This document shows, one piece after another, positions 25,688 through 37,514 of a stretch of DNA of 64,000 nt. The position numbers and the translations under genes were made by a program. Source of the DNA: Solirubrobacterales bacterium (lineage in GTDB: Bacteria; Actinomycetota; Thermoleophilia; Solirubrobacterales; Solirubrobacteraceae); NCBI GenBank assembly GCA_003132505.1, contig PKXY01000028.1, positions 76,291 through 140,290 on the forward strand, written 5' to 3'. Position 1 is the first letter of the stretch, and every line of letters starts with the position of its first letter. The notes under the pieces are model-generated. The model saw nothing but the letters and a program-made list of their open reading frames with translations, ran no database searches and was not told the origin of the DNA.

Positions 25688-27651
25688 GCTCAAAACCCAC
25701 AAAGCGCCTGCTCGACGGAGTCGACGGCCCCGCCGACCTGCACCCGCTGAACGACGCTCAGCTCGCCCAACTCGCCCAGGAGGTCCGCGAGCACATCATC
25801 GATACGGTCGGCGAGATCGGCGGTCATTTCGGTGCCAACCTCGGGACCTGTGAGCTCGCCGTCGCGCTGCACTCGCTGCTCGACTCGCCGCGCGACAAGA
25901 TCATCTGGGACGTCGGCCACCAAGCCTACCCGCACAAGGTGTTGACCGGCCGCCGCGACCGGCTCGAGACGATCCGCAAGTACGGCGGGCTCGCGCCGTT
26001 CTGCTCGATCGCCGAGTCAGAGCACGACATCATCGGCGCCGGGCACGCGTCGACGTCGATCGGCTACGCCGTTGGCATGAAGGAGGCGATGCGGCACGGG
26101 CTCGGCGACGACGCGCGGGTCGTGGCCGTGATCGGCGACGGCGCGATGACCGGCGGTGTCGCGTTCGAGGCGATCTCGCAAGCCGGCGGTCTGGGTACGC
26201 CGATCGTTGTCGTGCTGAACGACAACGGGATGTCGATCGCGCCGAACGTCGGCGCGCTGTCGCGTTACTTCAACCGCGTGCGACTCAACCCGAGGCTCTG
26301 GCACGCCCGCGAGGGAGTCGAGGGCGGGCTGACGAAGCTGCCCGTGGGCATCGGATCGAAGTTCGAGCGGCTCGGGCCTCAGCTCAAGGAGTCGATCAAG
26401 GCCTTCTGGGCGCCCGGGCTCTGGTGGGAGGAGCTCGACTGGGCCTACACCGGCGTCATCGACGGTCATGACGTGCGCGCCCTGCGAGTGGCGCTGCGCG
26501 AAGCGCTCGCAGCCCAGCGCCCGGTCGTCGTCCACATCGCGACGGTCAAGGGCAAGGGTTTTGCGCCGGCGGAGGACGGTGGCCTCGAGGGGATGGAGCG
26601 CTGGCACGCCGCCAAGCCGCAGTCGATCCTCGACGGCGAGCCAACCCCCGCGGTGAAGCGCAGCGGCGCCCCGCGGCCGCCGCAGTACACGACGGTCTTC
26701 GGCGAGGCACTCGTCGCCGAATGCCGTCGCGACAAGCGCGTGATCGGAATCACCGCCGCGATGAACTCCGGCACCGGCCTCAACATCCTTCAGGAGGCGA
26801 TGCCCGATCGCTATTTCGACGTGGGGATCGCCGAGCAGCAGGCGATCCTCTTTGCCTGCGGGCTCGCACTCGAGGGTGCTAGGCCCGTCGCCGCGATCTA
26901 CTCGACCTTCCTCCAGCGCGCCTACGATCAGATCGTCCACGACGTCTGCCTGCAGCGGCTGCCGATCGTCTTCGCCATGGATCGCGCCGGCCTGGTCGGC
27001 GACGACGGACCGACGCACCACGGCGCCTTCGACATCGCCTACCTGCGCTGCCTGCCGAACATCGTGCTGATGGCGCCGCGCGACGAGGCGATGCTCGTTC
27101 ACATGCTGCACACGGCGATCGCCTACGAAGACGGGCCGATCGCGCTGCGCTACCCCCGCGGTGAGGCAGAGGGCGTGCCGCTGCCCGCGCGGGCGCAGGT
27201 CATCCCGATCGGGACCGGCGAGATCTTGCGCTCCGCCGCCGGTGATGACCCCGCCGGCCGGGTTGCGCTACTCGGCTACGGCAGCGGTGTCGGCAAGGCG
27301 CTCGACGCCGCGGAGCTGCTCGCCGTCGAGGGCATCGAGGCGACCGTGGTCGACGCGCGCTTCGCCAAGCCGATCGACAGGGCCCTCGTCCTCCAGCTCG
27401 CGGCCGAGCACGAGCTGCTCGTGACGGTCGAGGAGGGCGTGCTCGCCGGCGGCTTCGGCAGCGCCGTCTGGGAGACGCTGAACGAGGCCGGGGCACCGGC
27501 GACGCGGATCATCCGCATCGGCCTGCCGGACCGCTACGTCACGCACGGTGCGCCCGCCCTGCTGCACGAGGAGGTCGGCTTCACGGCTGAGCGGATCGCC
27601 GAGCGCGTCGCGAGCGCGTCGCGCCAGAGCGCCGAGGACGTCGCGCTCTAA
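25684..27651 (+). CDS. dxs: 1-Deoxy-D-xylulose-5-phosphate synthase
   Basis: A 655-residue thiamine-diphosphate enzyme that joins pyruvate and glyceraldehyde 3-phosphate in the first step of the MEP pathway. Motifs: GGHFGANLGTCELAVALH, WDVGHQAYPHKVLTGRRD, the ThDP-binding VIGDGAMTGGVAFEAI ending with NDNGMSIAPNVGA, and HIATVKGKGFAPAE. Later come FDVGIAEQQAILFACG, DRAGLVGDDGPTHHGAFDIA and LRYPRGEAEGV. The length is normal for the family. It starts with GTG inside the stop of the prenyl synthase gene. Confidence 0.97.
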   Translation: MSSKPTKRLLDGVDGPADLHPLNDAQLAQLAQEVREHIIDTVGEIGGHFGANLGTCELAVALHSLLDSPRDKIIWDVGHQAYPHKVLTGRRDRLETIRKYGGLAPFCSIAESEHDIIGAGHASTSIGYAVGMKEAMRHGLGDDARVVAVIGDGAMTGGVAFEAISQAGGLGTPIVVVLNDNGMSIAPNVGALSRYFNRVRLNPRLWHAREGVEGGLTKLPVGIGSKFERLGPQLKESIKAFWAPGLWWEELDWAYTGVIDGHDVRALRVALREALAAQRPVVVHIATVKGKGFAPAEDGGLEGMERWHAAKPQSILDGEPTPAVKRSGAPRPPQYTTVFGEALVAECRRDKRVIGITAAMNSGTGLNILQEAMPDRYFDVGIAEQQAILFACGLALEGARPVAAIYSTFLQRAYDQIVHDVCLQRLPIVFAMDRAGLVGDDGPTHHGAFDIAYLRCLPNIVLMAPRDEAMLVHMLHTAIAYEDGPIALRYPRGEAEGVPLPARAQVIPIGTGEILRSAAGDDPAGRVALLGYGSGVGKALDAAELLAVEGIEATVVDARFAKPIDRALVLQLAAEHELLVTVEEGVLAGGFGSAVWETLNEAGAPATRIIRIGLPDRYVTHGAPALLHEEVGFTAERIAERVASASRQSAEDVAL

Positions 27652-27686
27652 GCGACCAATCGTCTCGGAGCTATAGTCGCTCGGCC

Positions 27687-28121
27687 ATGGGTGTCATGCA
27701 GTCGCTGGGGAGAGGCGTCTTGAAGCTTCACCAGGCTGCCTACGAGCGGACCAACGGTCGCCTCGGCCACCGGTTTTTGGGAATGTCGACGTTGTTGTTG
27801 CGCACGACCGGTCGGCGCAGCGGCAAGGTCAGAAGCAACGCGCTGTTCTACGCGAAGGACGGCGCGGACTACGTGCTCGTGGCGTCGAACGGCGGCGCCG
27901 ACCGCCCGCCTGGGTGGCTTTTCAACGTGCGCACGCAGGCTGACGTCGACCTTCAGGTCGCGGAAAAGCACTTCGCCGGCCGGGGGCGCGTGCTCGAGCG
28001 CGGCGAGGAGGGTTATGAGCGGCTCTGGCGGCTCGTGAACGATGAAAACAGTCGCCGCTACGACGGCTATCAGGCGAAGACGGAGCGCCCGATCCCGCTG
28101 GTGATCGTCACGCCGCGCTGA
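27687..28121 (+). CDS. F420H2-dependent reductase family protein (Ddn-like)
   Basis: 144 residues of the deazaflavin-dependent nitroreductase family. Family marks are LLLRTTGRRSGKVRSNALFY, DYVLVASNGGADRPPGWLFN and VRTQADVDLQVAEKHF, with an end PIPLVIVTPR. Such proteins bind coenzyme F420 in a split-barrel fold and reduce quinones or other acceptors. The family is strongly actinobacterial. The ATG is only ten bases after a TATAGT that could be a -10 box, so the transcript may be nearly leaderless. It lies between dxs and tlyA. Confidence 0.85.
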   Translation: MGVMQSLGRGVLKLHQAAYERTNGRLGHRFLGMSTLLLRTTGRRSGKVRSNALFYAKDGADYVLVASNGGADRPPGWLFNVRTQADVDLQVAEKHFAGRGRVLERGEEGYERLWRLVNDENSRRYDGYQAKTERPIPLVIVTPR

Positions 28122-28125
28122 TCGG

Positions 28126-28935
28126 GTGAGCGGTCCCGCCGTGGCCACAAAGCTGAGGCTCGACGCGCTGCTGACCGAGCGCCGGCTGTTCGAGTCGCGC
28201 TCTCGCGCGGCAGCCGCGGTGCTGGCCGGCGAGGTGAAGATCGGCACAAACGTCGCGCACAAGCCGGGGCAGCTCGTCTCGAGCGATGTCGAGGTCGAGA
28301 TCGCGCAGGCGCCGCGGTTCGTGTCGCGCGGCGGCGTCAAGCTCGCGAACGCGCTCGACGCGAGCGGTATCGCGGTCGCGGACCGGCTCGCGCTCGACGT
28401 CGGGGCCTCGACCGGTGGCTTCAGTGACTGCCTGCTGCAGGCGGGAGCGCGCCACGTCGTTGCGCTCGACGTCGCCTACGGCGAGCTCAGCTGGCGTCTG
28501 CGCGGTGATCCGCGGGTCACGGCGATCGAGCGCACCAACGCGCGTAACGTCTCAGCGGCCATGCTGCCGTACGCTCCAGAGCTGATCGTCGTGGATGTTT
28601 CGTTCATCTCGCTGCGCACCGTCCTGCCGGCCGTGCTGGCCTGCGCCGCGCCGCGCTTCGACGCCCTGGCACTCGTCAAGCCGCAGTTCGAGGTCGGCCG
28701 CGGGAACGTCGGCAAGGGGGGCGTGGTCCGTGATGCGGAGCTGCGTGTAGGGGCGCTTGTCGATGTGGGGTCGGCTGCGCTCGCGGCTGGCGCCGCGGTG
28801 CTCGCCTTCTGGTCCAGCGGCCTCCCCGGACCGAAGGGCAACATCGAGACGTTCATCCAGCTCGCCGAGCCGGGGCGTGGTGGCGTCGGGCCGAGCGAGC
28901 TCGAGCGGCTGGCAGCGGAAGGCGACGGCGGATGA
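28126..28935 (+). CDS. tlyA: TlyA-family rRNA 2'-O-methyltransferase
   Basis: 269 residues. An N-terminal S4 RNA-binding domain (LRLDALLTERRLFESRSRAA ... VKIGTNVAHKPGQLV) precedes an FtsJ-type methyltransferase. The latter shows RGGVKLANALDA, the SAM loop ALDVGASTGGFSDCLLQ, LVKPQFEVGRGNVGKGGVV and PKGNIETFI. In mycobacteria TlyA methylates 16S and 23S rRNA and sets capreomycin sensitivity. The start is GTG 28126, with GTG 28141 as an alternative. It overlaps nadK by four bases, matching the mycobacterial order tlyA-nadK-recN. Confidence 0.93.
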   Translation: MSGPAVATKLRLDALLTERRLFESRSRAAAAVLAGEVKIGTNVAHKPGQLVSSDVEVEIAQAPRFVSRGGVKLANALDASGIAVADRLALDVGASTGGFSDCLLQAGARHVVALDVAYGELSWRLRGDPRVTAIERTNARNVSAAMLPYAPELIVVDVSFISLRTVLPAVLACAAPRFDALALVKPQFEVGRGNVGKGGVVRDAELRVGALVDVGSAALAAGAAVLAFWSSGLPGPKGNIETFIQLAEPGRGGVGPSELERLAAEGDGG

Positions 28936-29813
28936 GCCCCGCAGATGACCGGGGCCGCTCAGGCGTGACGCTCGCGACGGTGGTGAGCCACGCCCGGCCC
29001 GAGGAGACCAGCCAAGCCCTGCGCGAGCTCGGCGAGATGGCCGCCGCGCACGGCGCGACGCTCCTGGCGAACCACGAGGAGACGCGCAAGCACGCGCTCG
29101 ACGGCAGCGAGGCCGGAATCGAGATCAACCAGCCGCCAGGCCAGGACGTCGACCTCTGTGTCGCGCTCGGTGGTGACGGCACGATCCTCCGCTGCCTGCG
29201 CGAGTACGCAGGCAGCTCGGTGCCGGTGTTCGGCGTGAATTTCGGCGAGGTCGGCTTCCTCGCCACCGTCGAGCCGGCGGGAATGCGCCAGGGCTTCGAG
29301 CTCGCGCTGGAGCTGGAGCTCGAGCTCGTGCGGCTGCCTGCGATCGAGATCAAGACGACTCAGGGGAGCTGGATCGCGCTCAACGACGTGGCGCTCCATC
29401 GCCGCGTCGGCGGCCGCGTCGCCGAGCTCTCCTACGCGCTCGCCGGCGAGGAGGTCAGCAGCGTGCGCTGCGACGGGCTCGTGATCGCAACCCCCGCGGG
29501 CTCGACCGGCTACAACCTCGCCAACGGCGGACCTGTCCTCGCCTGGGGCGTCAAGGGCATGGTCGTCTCCTTCATCGCGCCGCACTCGCTGAGCGCTCGT
29601 GCCCTCGTCACCTCGCCGACCGACCTGCTGACGCTTCACAACAGCTCCCGCGAGCCACTCGACCTGACCGTCGACGGGCGGCCGGTCGGCGAGATCGCCG
29701 TCGGTGAAGGCATCGAGGCCCGCTTCGTCGACGGCATCGCAACGCTCGCGCAGATGTTCGGCGCGAGCTTCTACCGGCGCCTGCGCGAGAAGTTCGGGCG
29801 TCTCGCGCGCTAG
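28932..29813 (+). CDS. nadK: NAD kinase
   Basis: 293 residues. It phosphorylates NAD to NADP in the cytoplasm. The catalytic motif is LCVALGGDGTILRCLREY. VNFGEVGFLATVEP, VRCDGLVIATPAGSTGYNLA and FIAPHSLSARALVT are also family features, with the C-terminal beta-rich domain LDLTVDGRPVGEI. It is translationally coupled to tlyA. The next gene is convergent with a 27-base spacer. Confidence 0.96.
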   Translation: MSPADDRGRSGVTLATVVSHARPEETSQALRELGEMAAAHGATLLANHEETRKHALDGSEAGIEINQPPGQDVDLCVALGGDGTILRCLREYAGSSVPVFGVNFGEVGFLATVEPAGMRQGFELALELELELVRLPAIEIKTTQGSWIALNDVALHRRVGGRVAELSYALAGEEVSSVRCDGLVIATPAGSTGYNLANGGPVLAWGVKGMVVSFIAPHSLSARALVTSPTDLLTLHNSSREPLDLTVDGRPVGEIAVGEGIEARFVDGIATLAQMFGASFYRRLREKFGRLAR

Positions 29814-29840
29814 CGGCTCAGGCTGCTCGCCGTCACGGGC

Positions 29841-30722
29841 TCAGTCATAGCTGTAGAAGCCGCGGCCGCTCTTGCGTCCGAGCAGGCCCGCCGCGACGAG
29901 GCGCTGCAGCAGCGGCGGCGGCGCGAACAGCTGCTCGCGGTGTTCGGTGTACAAGATCTCCGCCACGTTGAGAACGGTATCCAGGCCGAGCAGGTCGGAT
30001 AGCGCGAGCGGTCCCATCGGGTGCGCGCAGCCCTTGACCATCCCCTTGTCGATGTCCTCGGCGCTTGCGAGACCCTGCTCGAACATTCGGATGGCGGCCA
30101 GGAGGTAGGGGACGAGCAGCGCGTTGACGGTGAAGCCGGCGCGGTCGGGAGCGGTGATCGGATCCTTCCCGAGCTGGTTGGTCACAAAGGCGCGCGCGCG
30201 TTCCGTGACGCCCGGGTCGGTCAGCAGCGACGGGATGATCTCGACCAGTGACAGTACGGGCACGGGGTTGAAGAAGTGCAGGCCAAGCACGTGACCGGCG
30301 CGCGCTTCCCGCGCCGTGGCGAGCTCGACAATCGGGATCGACGAGGTATTCGACGCGAAGATCGCGTCGTTGCTGACGACCGCATCGTCGAGTGACGCGA
30401 AAACTGCGAGCTTGGCGGCCTTGTCCTCCACGACCGCTTCGAGCACCAGCTCGCGGTCTGCGAGCGCTCCCAGATCGTCGGTGTAGGTGAGTCGTGAGAG
30501 CGCTTCCTCGGCGTCGCCGCTCTCGAGCTTGCCGCGCGCCACCGCTCGCTCGAGTGACTGGGCAACGCGATCCTCGGCGCGCTTCGCGGCCGGCGTGTTC
30601 GCTTCGACCAGCGTCACGGCCAGGCCTGCCCTGGCGCAGACCTCGGCGATCCCGGAGCCCATGATGCCGCCCCCTACAACCCCGACTCGTTCGACGGGGA
30701 CGGGACTCTCTCCGTTGCTCAT
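29841..30722 (-). CDS. 3-Hydroxybutyryl-CoA (3-hydroxyacyl-CoA) dehydrogenase
   Basis: 293 residues of the HCDH family (Hbd/FadB2/PaaH type). The N-terminal NAD-binding fold has VGVVGGGIMGSGIAEVCARA. The catalytic His is in GLHFFNPVPVLSLVEIIPS, and the C-terminal dimerisation domain includes DRAGFTVNALLVPYLLAAI, DIDKGMVKGCAHPMGPLALS and GRKSGRGFYSYD. It oxidises 3-hydroxyacyl-CoA to the 3-keto ester, as in fatty acid or butanoyl-CoA metabolism. It stands alone on the minus strand inside the tlyA-nadK-recN block, divergent from recN, so it looks inserted there. Confidence 0.93.
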   Translation of the reverse strand: MSNGESPVPVERVGVVGGGIMGSGIAEVCARAGLAVTLVEANTPAAKRAEDRVAQSLERAVARGKLESGDAEEALSRLTYTDDLGALADRELVLEAVVEDKAAKLAVFASLDDAVVSNDAIFASNTSSIPIVELATAREARAGHVLGLHFFNPVPVLSLVEIIPSLLTDPGVTERARAFVTNQLGKDPITAPDRAGFTVNALLVPYLLAAIRMFEQGLASAEDIDKGMVKGCAHPMGPLALSDLLGLDTVLNVAEILYTEHREQLFAPPPLLQRLVAAGLLGRKSGRGFYSYD

Positions 30723-30856
30723 CGGACTGGCGTACCTGGGCCTGGACCCACGAAACTGGTGGAAGCTCCGATCGCAGGATCATCTCACGGCCGGCCGCCC
30801 GTGGCCTCCTCTGCGGGTCCCGTTCCGTCCCCGCTCACTGCTAGACCGTGCTACCG

Positions 30857-32500
30857 ATGCTGCTCGAGCTGACCGTCCAGAACCTCCTCTTGATCGAGGA
30901 CGCGCGCCTCGAGCTGGCTCCCGGCCTCAACGTCATCACCGGCGAGACCGGCGCGGGCAAGACGGTGCTGGCGCACGCGCTCGACCTGCTGCTCGGTGGG
31001 CGGGCGAAGCCCGGAGTCGTGCGACCCGGCAGCTCCGAGGCCTACGTCGAGGGGATCTTCGAGCTGCCCGCGGGACTCCGCAGCGAGCATCTCCCGGCCG
31101 ATGCGACCGAGCTCGTGCTGGCCCGGCGCGTCGGTGCCGACGGTCGCACGCGCGCCTATCTCGGCGGGCGCTCGGTCACGGTCGGCGAATTGCGCGACCT
31201 GGCCGGCGAGCTGCTGTCCTTCTACGGGCAGCACGAACATCGCAAGCTGATGCTCTCCGCGGCCCAGCTCGACATCCTCGACGGCTCAGCCGGGCCGGAA
31301 CAGATCGAGCGCCGGGCCGCCTGTGCTGCGGCCTGGAACGCAGTGCGCGAAGCGCGCGCCGAGCTGGCGCGCCTCGACGAGCTGGCCGGCGCGCGCGAGC
31401 GCGAGCTCGACCTGCTCGAGTTCGAGCTACGCGAGATCGAGGAGCTCGACCCGCAGCCGGACGAGCGCGAAGCCCACGTCATCGACCGTGACCGGCTGCG
31501 GAACGTCGAGGGACTGCGGCTCGCGGCCGCCGCGGCCGAGCAGGCGCTGGCCGGTGATGAAGCCGGCGCGCTGGCGGGACTCGTGGCAGCGAGATCGAGC
31601 CTCGACGGCGTGCGCCACGTTGACCCCGAGCTGGCCGTCCTCGCCGAGCGCGCCGGTGCCCTCGCGCTCGAGGGCGAGGACCTGCTGAGCGATCTGCGCC
31701 ACTACGCCGACGGCCTCGAGGCGGAGCCGGGACGGCTCGAGCAGATCGAGGAGCGGCTCGCCGCGATCACCCGCCTCGAGCGCAAGCACGGCGGAACGGT
31801 CGCGACGGTTCTCGAGCACGCCGAGCGCTGCCGGGCGCGGCGTGAGGAGCTGGTCGGCGCCGAGCTCGCGATGGAGGCCGCTCAGGCCGGTCTCGAAGCC
31901 GCCATGGGCGAGCACGCCACGCTCGCCAAGTCTCTGAGCGGGGCGCGCGCGGCCGCGGCGCCGCTGCTTGCCGGCGCCGTCGCGGAGCGGCTCGCCGACC
32001 TCGCGATGGAGCAGGCGAGCTTCGACGTCGTGCTCGCAGCCTGCGATCCGGGGCCGTTTGGCGTCGAGCAGGCGCAATTCGTGATCGCGCCGAACCCGGG
32101 CGTGCCGGCCGCGCCGCTCCGCGACACCGCCTCGGGCGGCGAGCTCTCGCGCGTGATGCTCGCGCTGCTCGGCGCGGCGCACGGCGGTGGGCACGCGACG
32201 CTCGTGTTCGACGAGATCGACGCCGGGATCGGAGGCCACACCGCGCGCGCCGTCGGCGAGCAGCTCCGCGCGCTCGCCGCGGGGCGTCAGATCCTCGCGA
32301 TCACCCACCTGCCGCAGGTCGCCTCGCTGGCTGCCCGCCACTTCACGATCGCCAAGGACAGCGCTGCGCAGACGACGCGGGCCACCGTCACCCGCCTGGC
32401 GGACGGAGAGGTCGTCGAGGAGCTCGTGCGGATGCTCGGCGCCGACGAGCGCGACGACGGCGCGCGCCGCCACGCCCAGGAGCTTCTGCGCGCGGCATAG
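30857..32500 (+). CDS. recN: DNA repair protein RecN (SMC-like ATPase)
   Basis: 547 residues from the ATG at 30857; a GTG at 30848 would add three. RecN is an SMC-like ATPase that acts at double-strand breaks. Walker A is ITGETGAGKTVLAHALDLLL. A long central coiled coil rich in Ala, Glu, Leu and Arg is interrupted by the zinc-hook-less turn. The signature TASGGELSRVMLALL and Walker B LVFDEIDAGIGG lie near the C-terminus, followed by ILAITHLPQVASLAARHF. No LexA-type box is visible in its 125-base upstream region, unlike the HNH gene at 55747. Confidence 0.95.
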   Translation: MLLELTVQNLLLIEDARLELAPGLNVITGETGAGKTVLAHALDLLLGGRAKPGVVRPGSSEAYVEGIFELPAGLRSEHLPADATELVLARRVGADGRTRAYLGGRSVTVGELRDLAGELLSFYGQHEHRKLMLSAAQLDILDGSAGPEQIERRAACAAAWNAVREARAELARLDELAGARERELDLLEFELREIEELDPQPDEREAHVIDRDRLRNVEGLRLAAAAAEQALAGDEAGALAGLVAARSSLDGVRHVDPELAVLAERAGALALEGEDLLSDLRHYADGLEAEPGRLEQIEERLAAITRLERKHGGTVATVLEHAERCRARREELVGAELAMEAAQAGLEAAMGEHATLAKSLSGARAAAAPLLAGAVAERLADLAMEQASFDVVLAACDPGPFGVEQAQFVIAPNPGVPAAPLRDTASGGELSRVMLALLGAAHGGGHATLVFDEIDAGIGGHTARAVGEQLRALAAGRQILAITHLPQVASLAARHFTIAKDSAAQTTRATVTRLADGEVVEELVRMLGADERDDGARRHAQELLRAA

Positions 32501-32642
32501 GCGGGCACGCGTATGGAACAGCGACACGTTCTGGGGCGGCTATTCGGGCGTATTCAGCGATCTCGACGGCCATCCGTGGGAGGTCGCCCACAACCCGTTC
32601 TGGACGCTTCACCCGGATGGATCGGTGACGCTCACTCGGTGA
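32501..32642 (+). pseudogene. C-terminal relic of a VOC/glyoxalase-like gene
   Basis: Directly after the recN stop the frame reads ARVWNSDTFWGGYSGVFSDL followed by DGHPWEVAHNPFWTLHPDGS and a TGA at 32642. This is the characteristic end of PhnB-like VOC proteins (W-G-G-Y-S-G-F-x-D-P-D-G-H-x-W-E-V). The N-terminal ~80 residues are missing; recN occupies that space. There is no independent start. It is most simply explained as the remains of a gene deleted from the left. The family call rests on the motif as remembered. Confidence 0.7.
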
Positions 32643-33862
32643 CGCCGGCCGCCGAGTACTGTGGCGGCGTATGGATGGCGGCGCCCGCGCGGACGAGCTA
32701 GAGCGGCGTCTCGCCGCCGGTGCGGCGACCGAGGCTTGCGACGCGTTCCAGGGACTTGTCAGGCGCACGCCGCTGCTCAGCTCCGGCACGCTCGAGCAGC
32801 GCTGCGGCGGGCGGATCCTGCTCAAGGCCGAGAACCTTCAGCGGACCGGCTCGTTCAAGCTTCGCGGCGCGCTCGTCAAGCTCGCGAGCCTGAACGACCC
32901 GCCAGGCGTGGTCGCCGGCAGCGCCGGCAACCACGCGCAGTCGCTTGCCTATGCGGCGCACGCCCGCGGCGTCGCCTGCGAGGTCTTCATGCCGAGCGAG
33001 GCGCCCGTCTCGAAGGTCGCGGCGGTCGGTGGCTACGGCGGCAAGGTGGTGCTCGGCGGCGCCGGCGTCGAGGAATGCCTGCAGGCCGCGCTCGAGCGCT
33101 CACGCGAAACCGGCTTCGCGTTCGTCCACCCGTTCGACGACGAGCAGGTGATCATCGGCCAGGCCACGATCGGTCTCGAGCTGCTGGACGACATCGACGA
33201 CCTTGCGATGGTGATCGTGCCGCTCGGCGGCGGCGGGCTCGCGAGCGGCATCGGCGGCGTCGTCAAACTCGCGCGTCCGAACGTGCGCGTGGTCGCCGTG
33301 CAGGCCGAGGCGGTGGCGCCCTTCCCAGCGTCGCTTGCGCAGGGCACGCCGGTCGCGGTCGGCGGTGCGAGCACGATCGCGGACGGCATCGCGGTCAAGC
33401 GCCCGGGAGTGCTCACGCTGCCGCTCGTAGAACGCTGGGTCGACGAGGTCTGTCTCGTGCGCGAGGATGACGTTGCCGAGGCGATGGTCCTCCTGATGGA
33501 GCGGGCAAAGCTCGTCGTCGAGGGCGCTGGCGCGGTCGGGGTGGCGGCGCTGCTGGCGGGCACTGTGCTCCCGGCGCAGAGCGGAACGACGGTCGTCGTC
33601 CTATCGGGCGGCAACGTCGACGCCGGCCTGCTCGCGCTGGTCGCCCAGCGCCACGAGGCGGCGGTCGGCAGGCGGTTGCGGGTCGCCACGCTTGTCTCCG
33701 ACCGCCCTGGGGGTCTCGCCGCCCTGCTGACCTGCGTCGCGCAGGCGGGCGGCAACCTCCTCAGCGTCGAGCACGTTCGCGACGCCGTCGATCTACACGT
33801 CCGCCAGACCGGCGTCGAGCTGACGCTCGAGACGCGCGGAGCCGAGCACGCCGAGGCGATCC

Positions 33863-36091
<2,229 letters not shown>

Positions 36092-36198
36092 GTCCGCTTA
36101 TCGGCGCCGCTGCGCCCAAGCTTGACGCCTTGGTGGATCACTCTCGCGCTGCCCCGCCCGTGCGAGTTGCGCCGTGCGGCGGTCGGCGGAGGCGGTGC

Positions 36199-37383
36199 TC
36201 AGGCGCTCGCCGTCGTCGCACCTTCGCGGGCACGGCCAACGTACGCGCGCAAGTCGCTCTGAGGGTCGATCTGCCAGCGCGCAGCGACCTCTAGCTGGCG
36301 CTCGTCCAGCGCCCAGCGGTCGGGCAGCTCGGCGCCGTCGTGGTCGGGTGTCGCGCCCTTCAACGCCATGCAGCCCTTGTTGTCGCCGAGCTCGCGAATC
36401 AACGCCACGTCGCCGGCGCTCAGCCGTTGGCTGGACGCCAGCTCGGCAAGCTCGGCGCGCTTGTCCTCAATCGGCCGGGCGTCCGCGCCGGCCTCTTGAA
36501 TCAAAGTCGGCGCGACACAGCTGACCGCCGGTTGGGCGAGATCCCACGCGCAGGCCAGCTGCAGCATCGTCAGAGAGTTGCGCACGGCGATCGGGCGCAT
36601 CGTCTCGATCCGCTCGAGGCCCGCCTCGACCCAGCCGGGGGGGCGAAACGCGCGGTGGTCGTCGGCGCGGAACGAGTGGCCGGCGTGGATGTCACCCCAG
36701 AACAGCCCGCCGTAGTCGACGACGCGGGCGATTACGTTGACGTCGGCCGCTTCGGCCGCCCCGAGTGCCAGCTCGCCGGGCCACGGCTCGAGCGGGTTGA
36801 GGATCAGCATCGCCCAGTCGATCAGCGCGCCGAAGCGCTCGAAGCAGCCGATGACGTCGAGCGTGAAGCCGTTCGCGGGTCCGGGGGCGACGCCGATCGC
36901 GGCGGTGAGGCCCGCCTCGCGTAGCGCCGCCATCGCCTCCCATACGACCTCGCTCGTGTAACCGGTTCGGTCCGGGTTGTGCAGCAGCAGGACGTCGAAG
37001 CGGTCGATCCCGCAGCGCTCAAGGCTTCGCTCGGTCGCCATCCGCAGGTAGCCGGCGTACTCGGACGGCCCGCGGAGCGCCGGATCGGTGAAGCGCGGGA
37101 AGCCTTTCGCTCCCTGGCGCTCGCCGTCATAGAAATCGTGTCCGACGGCGCCGACAACACAGACGTCCTCGCGCCGTGTGCCGGACAGCGCCAGCGCCAG
37201 CAGCCGATCGGCGGCGCCGGCGCCGTAGACGTCAGCGGTCAGAACGGTGTCGAGCCGCTCATCGGGGCGCAGCAGATTGACCAGTCGCTCCGCCTCGATC
37301 GCCTCGCCGAAGCGCATGAATCGACCGCCGCTCCAGGTCCCGAGCGCGGCGACGCCCGGTTTGCGCGCCGGCGCGTCAGCCAT
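36199..37383 (-). CDS. Aldo/keto reductase family protein
   Basis: 394 residues from the ATG at 37383 (MADAPARKPGVAALGTWSGG); the track start 28 codons upstream is less likely. It has the (beta/alpha)8 signs of the family: TADVYGAGAADRLLALAL (Asp and Tyr of the catalytic set), ERCGIDRFDVLLLHNPDRTG and AALREAGLTAAIGVAPG. LQLACAWDLAQPAVSCVAPT sits where the NADPH site usually lies. It is longer than the usual ~320 residues. Substrate unknown. It is divergent from steA across 131 bases and 107 bases downstream of the hybrid kinase on the same strand. Confidence 0.82.
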   Translation of the reverse strand: MADAPARKPGVAALGTWSGGRFMRFGEAIEAERLVNLLRPDERLDTVLTADVYGAGAADRLLALALSGTRREDVCVVGAVGHDFYDGERQGAKGFPRFTDPALRGPSEYAGYLRMATERSLERCGIDRFDVLLLHNPDRTGYTSEVVWEAMAALREAGLTAAIGVAPGPANGFTLDVIGCFERFGALIDWAMLILNPLEPWPGELALGAAEAADVNVIARVVDYGGLFWGDIHAGHSFRADDHRAFRPPGWVEAGLERIETMRPIAVRNSLTMLQLACAWDLAQPAVSCVAPTLIQEAGADARPIEDKRAELAELASSQRLSAGDVALIRELGDNKGCMALKGATPDHDGAELPDRWALDERQLEVAARWQIDPQSDLRAYVGRAREGATTASA

Positions 37384-37514
37384 CGCCAACGCCGCTGGCT
37401 GACCCTCTTTGAATGATGGTCTCGGCTGCTTCGCGCAGCGACTCGAATCGAGGCATCCTGCTCGCAAGTCTAGCCGCGCGTCGCGCCGGGCAGACGACCG
37501 CTAGGCTCGCTGCG

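Noticed and set aside
26017-27111. 364-residue minus-strand ORF inside dxs
   Set aside because: Shadow of dxs; no recognisable domain.
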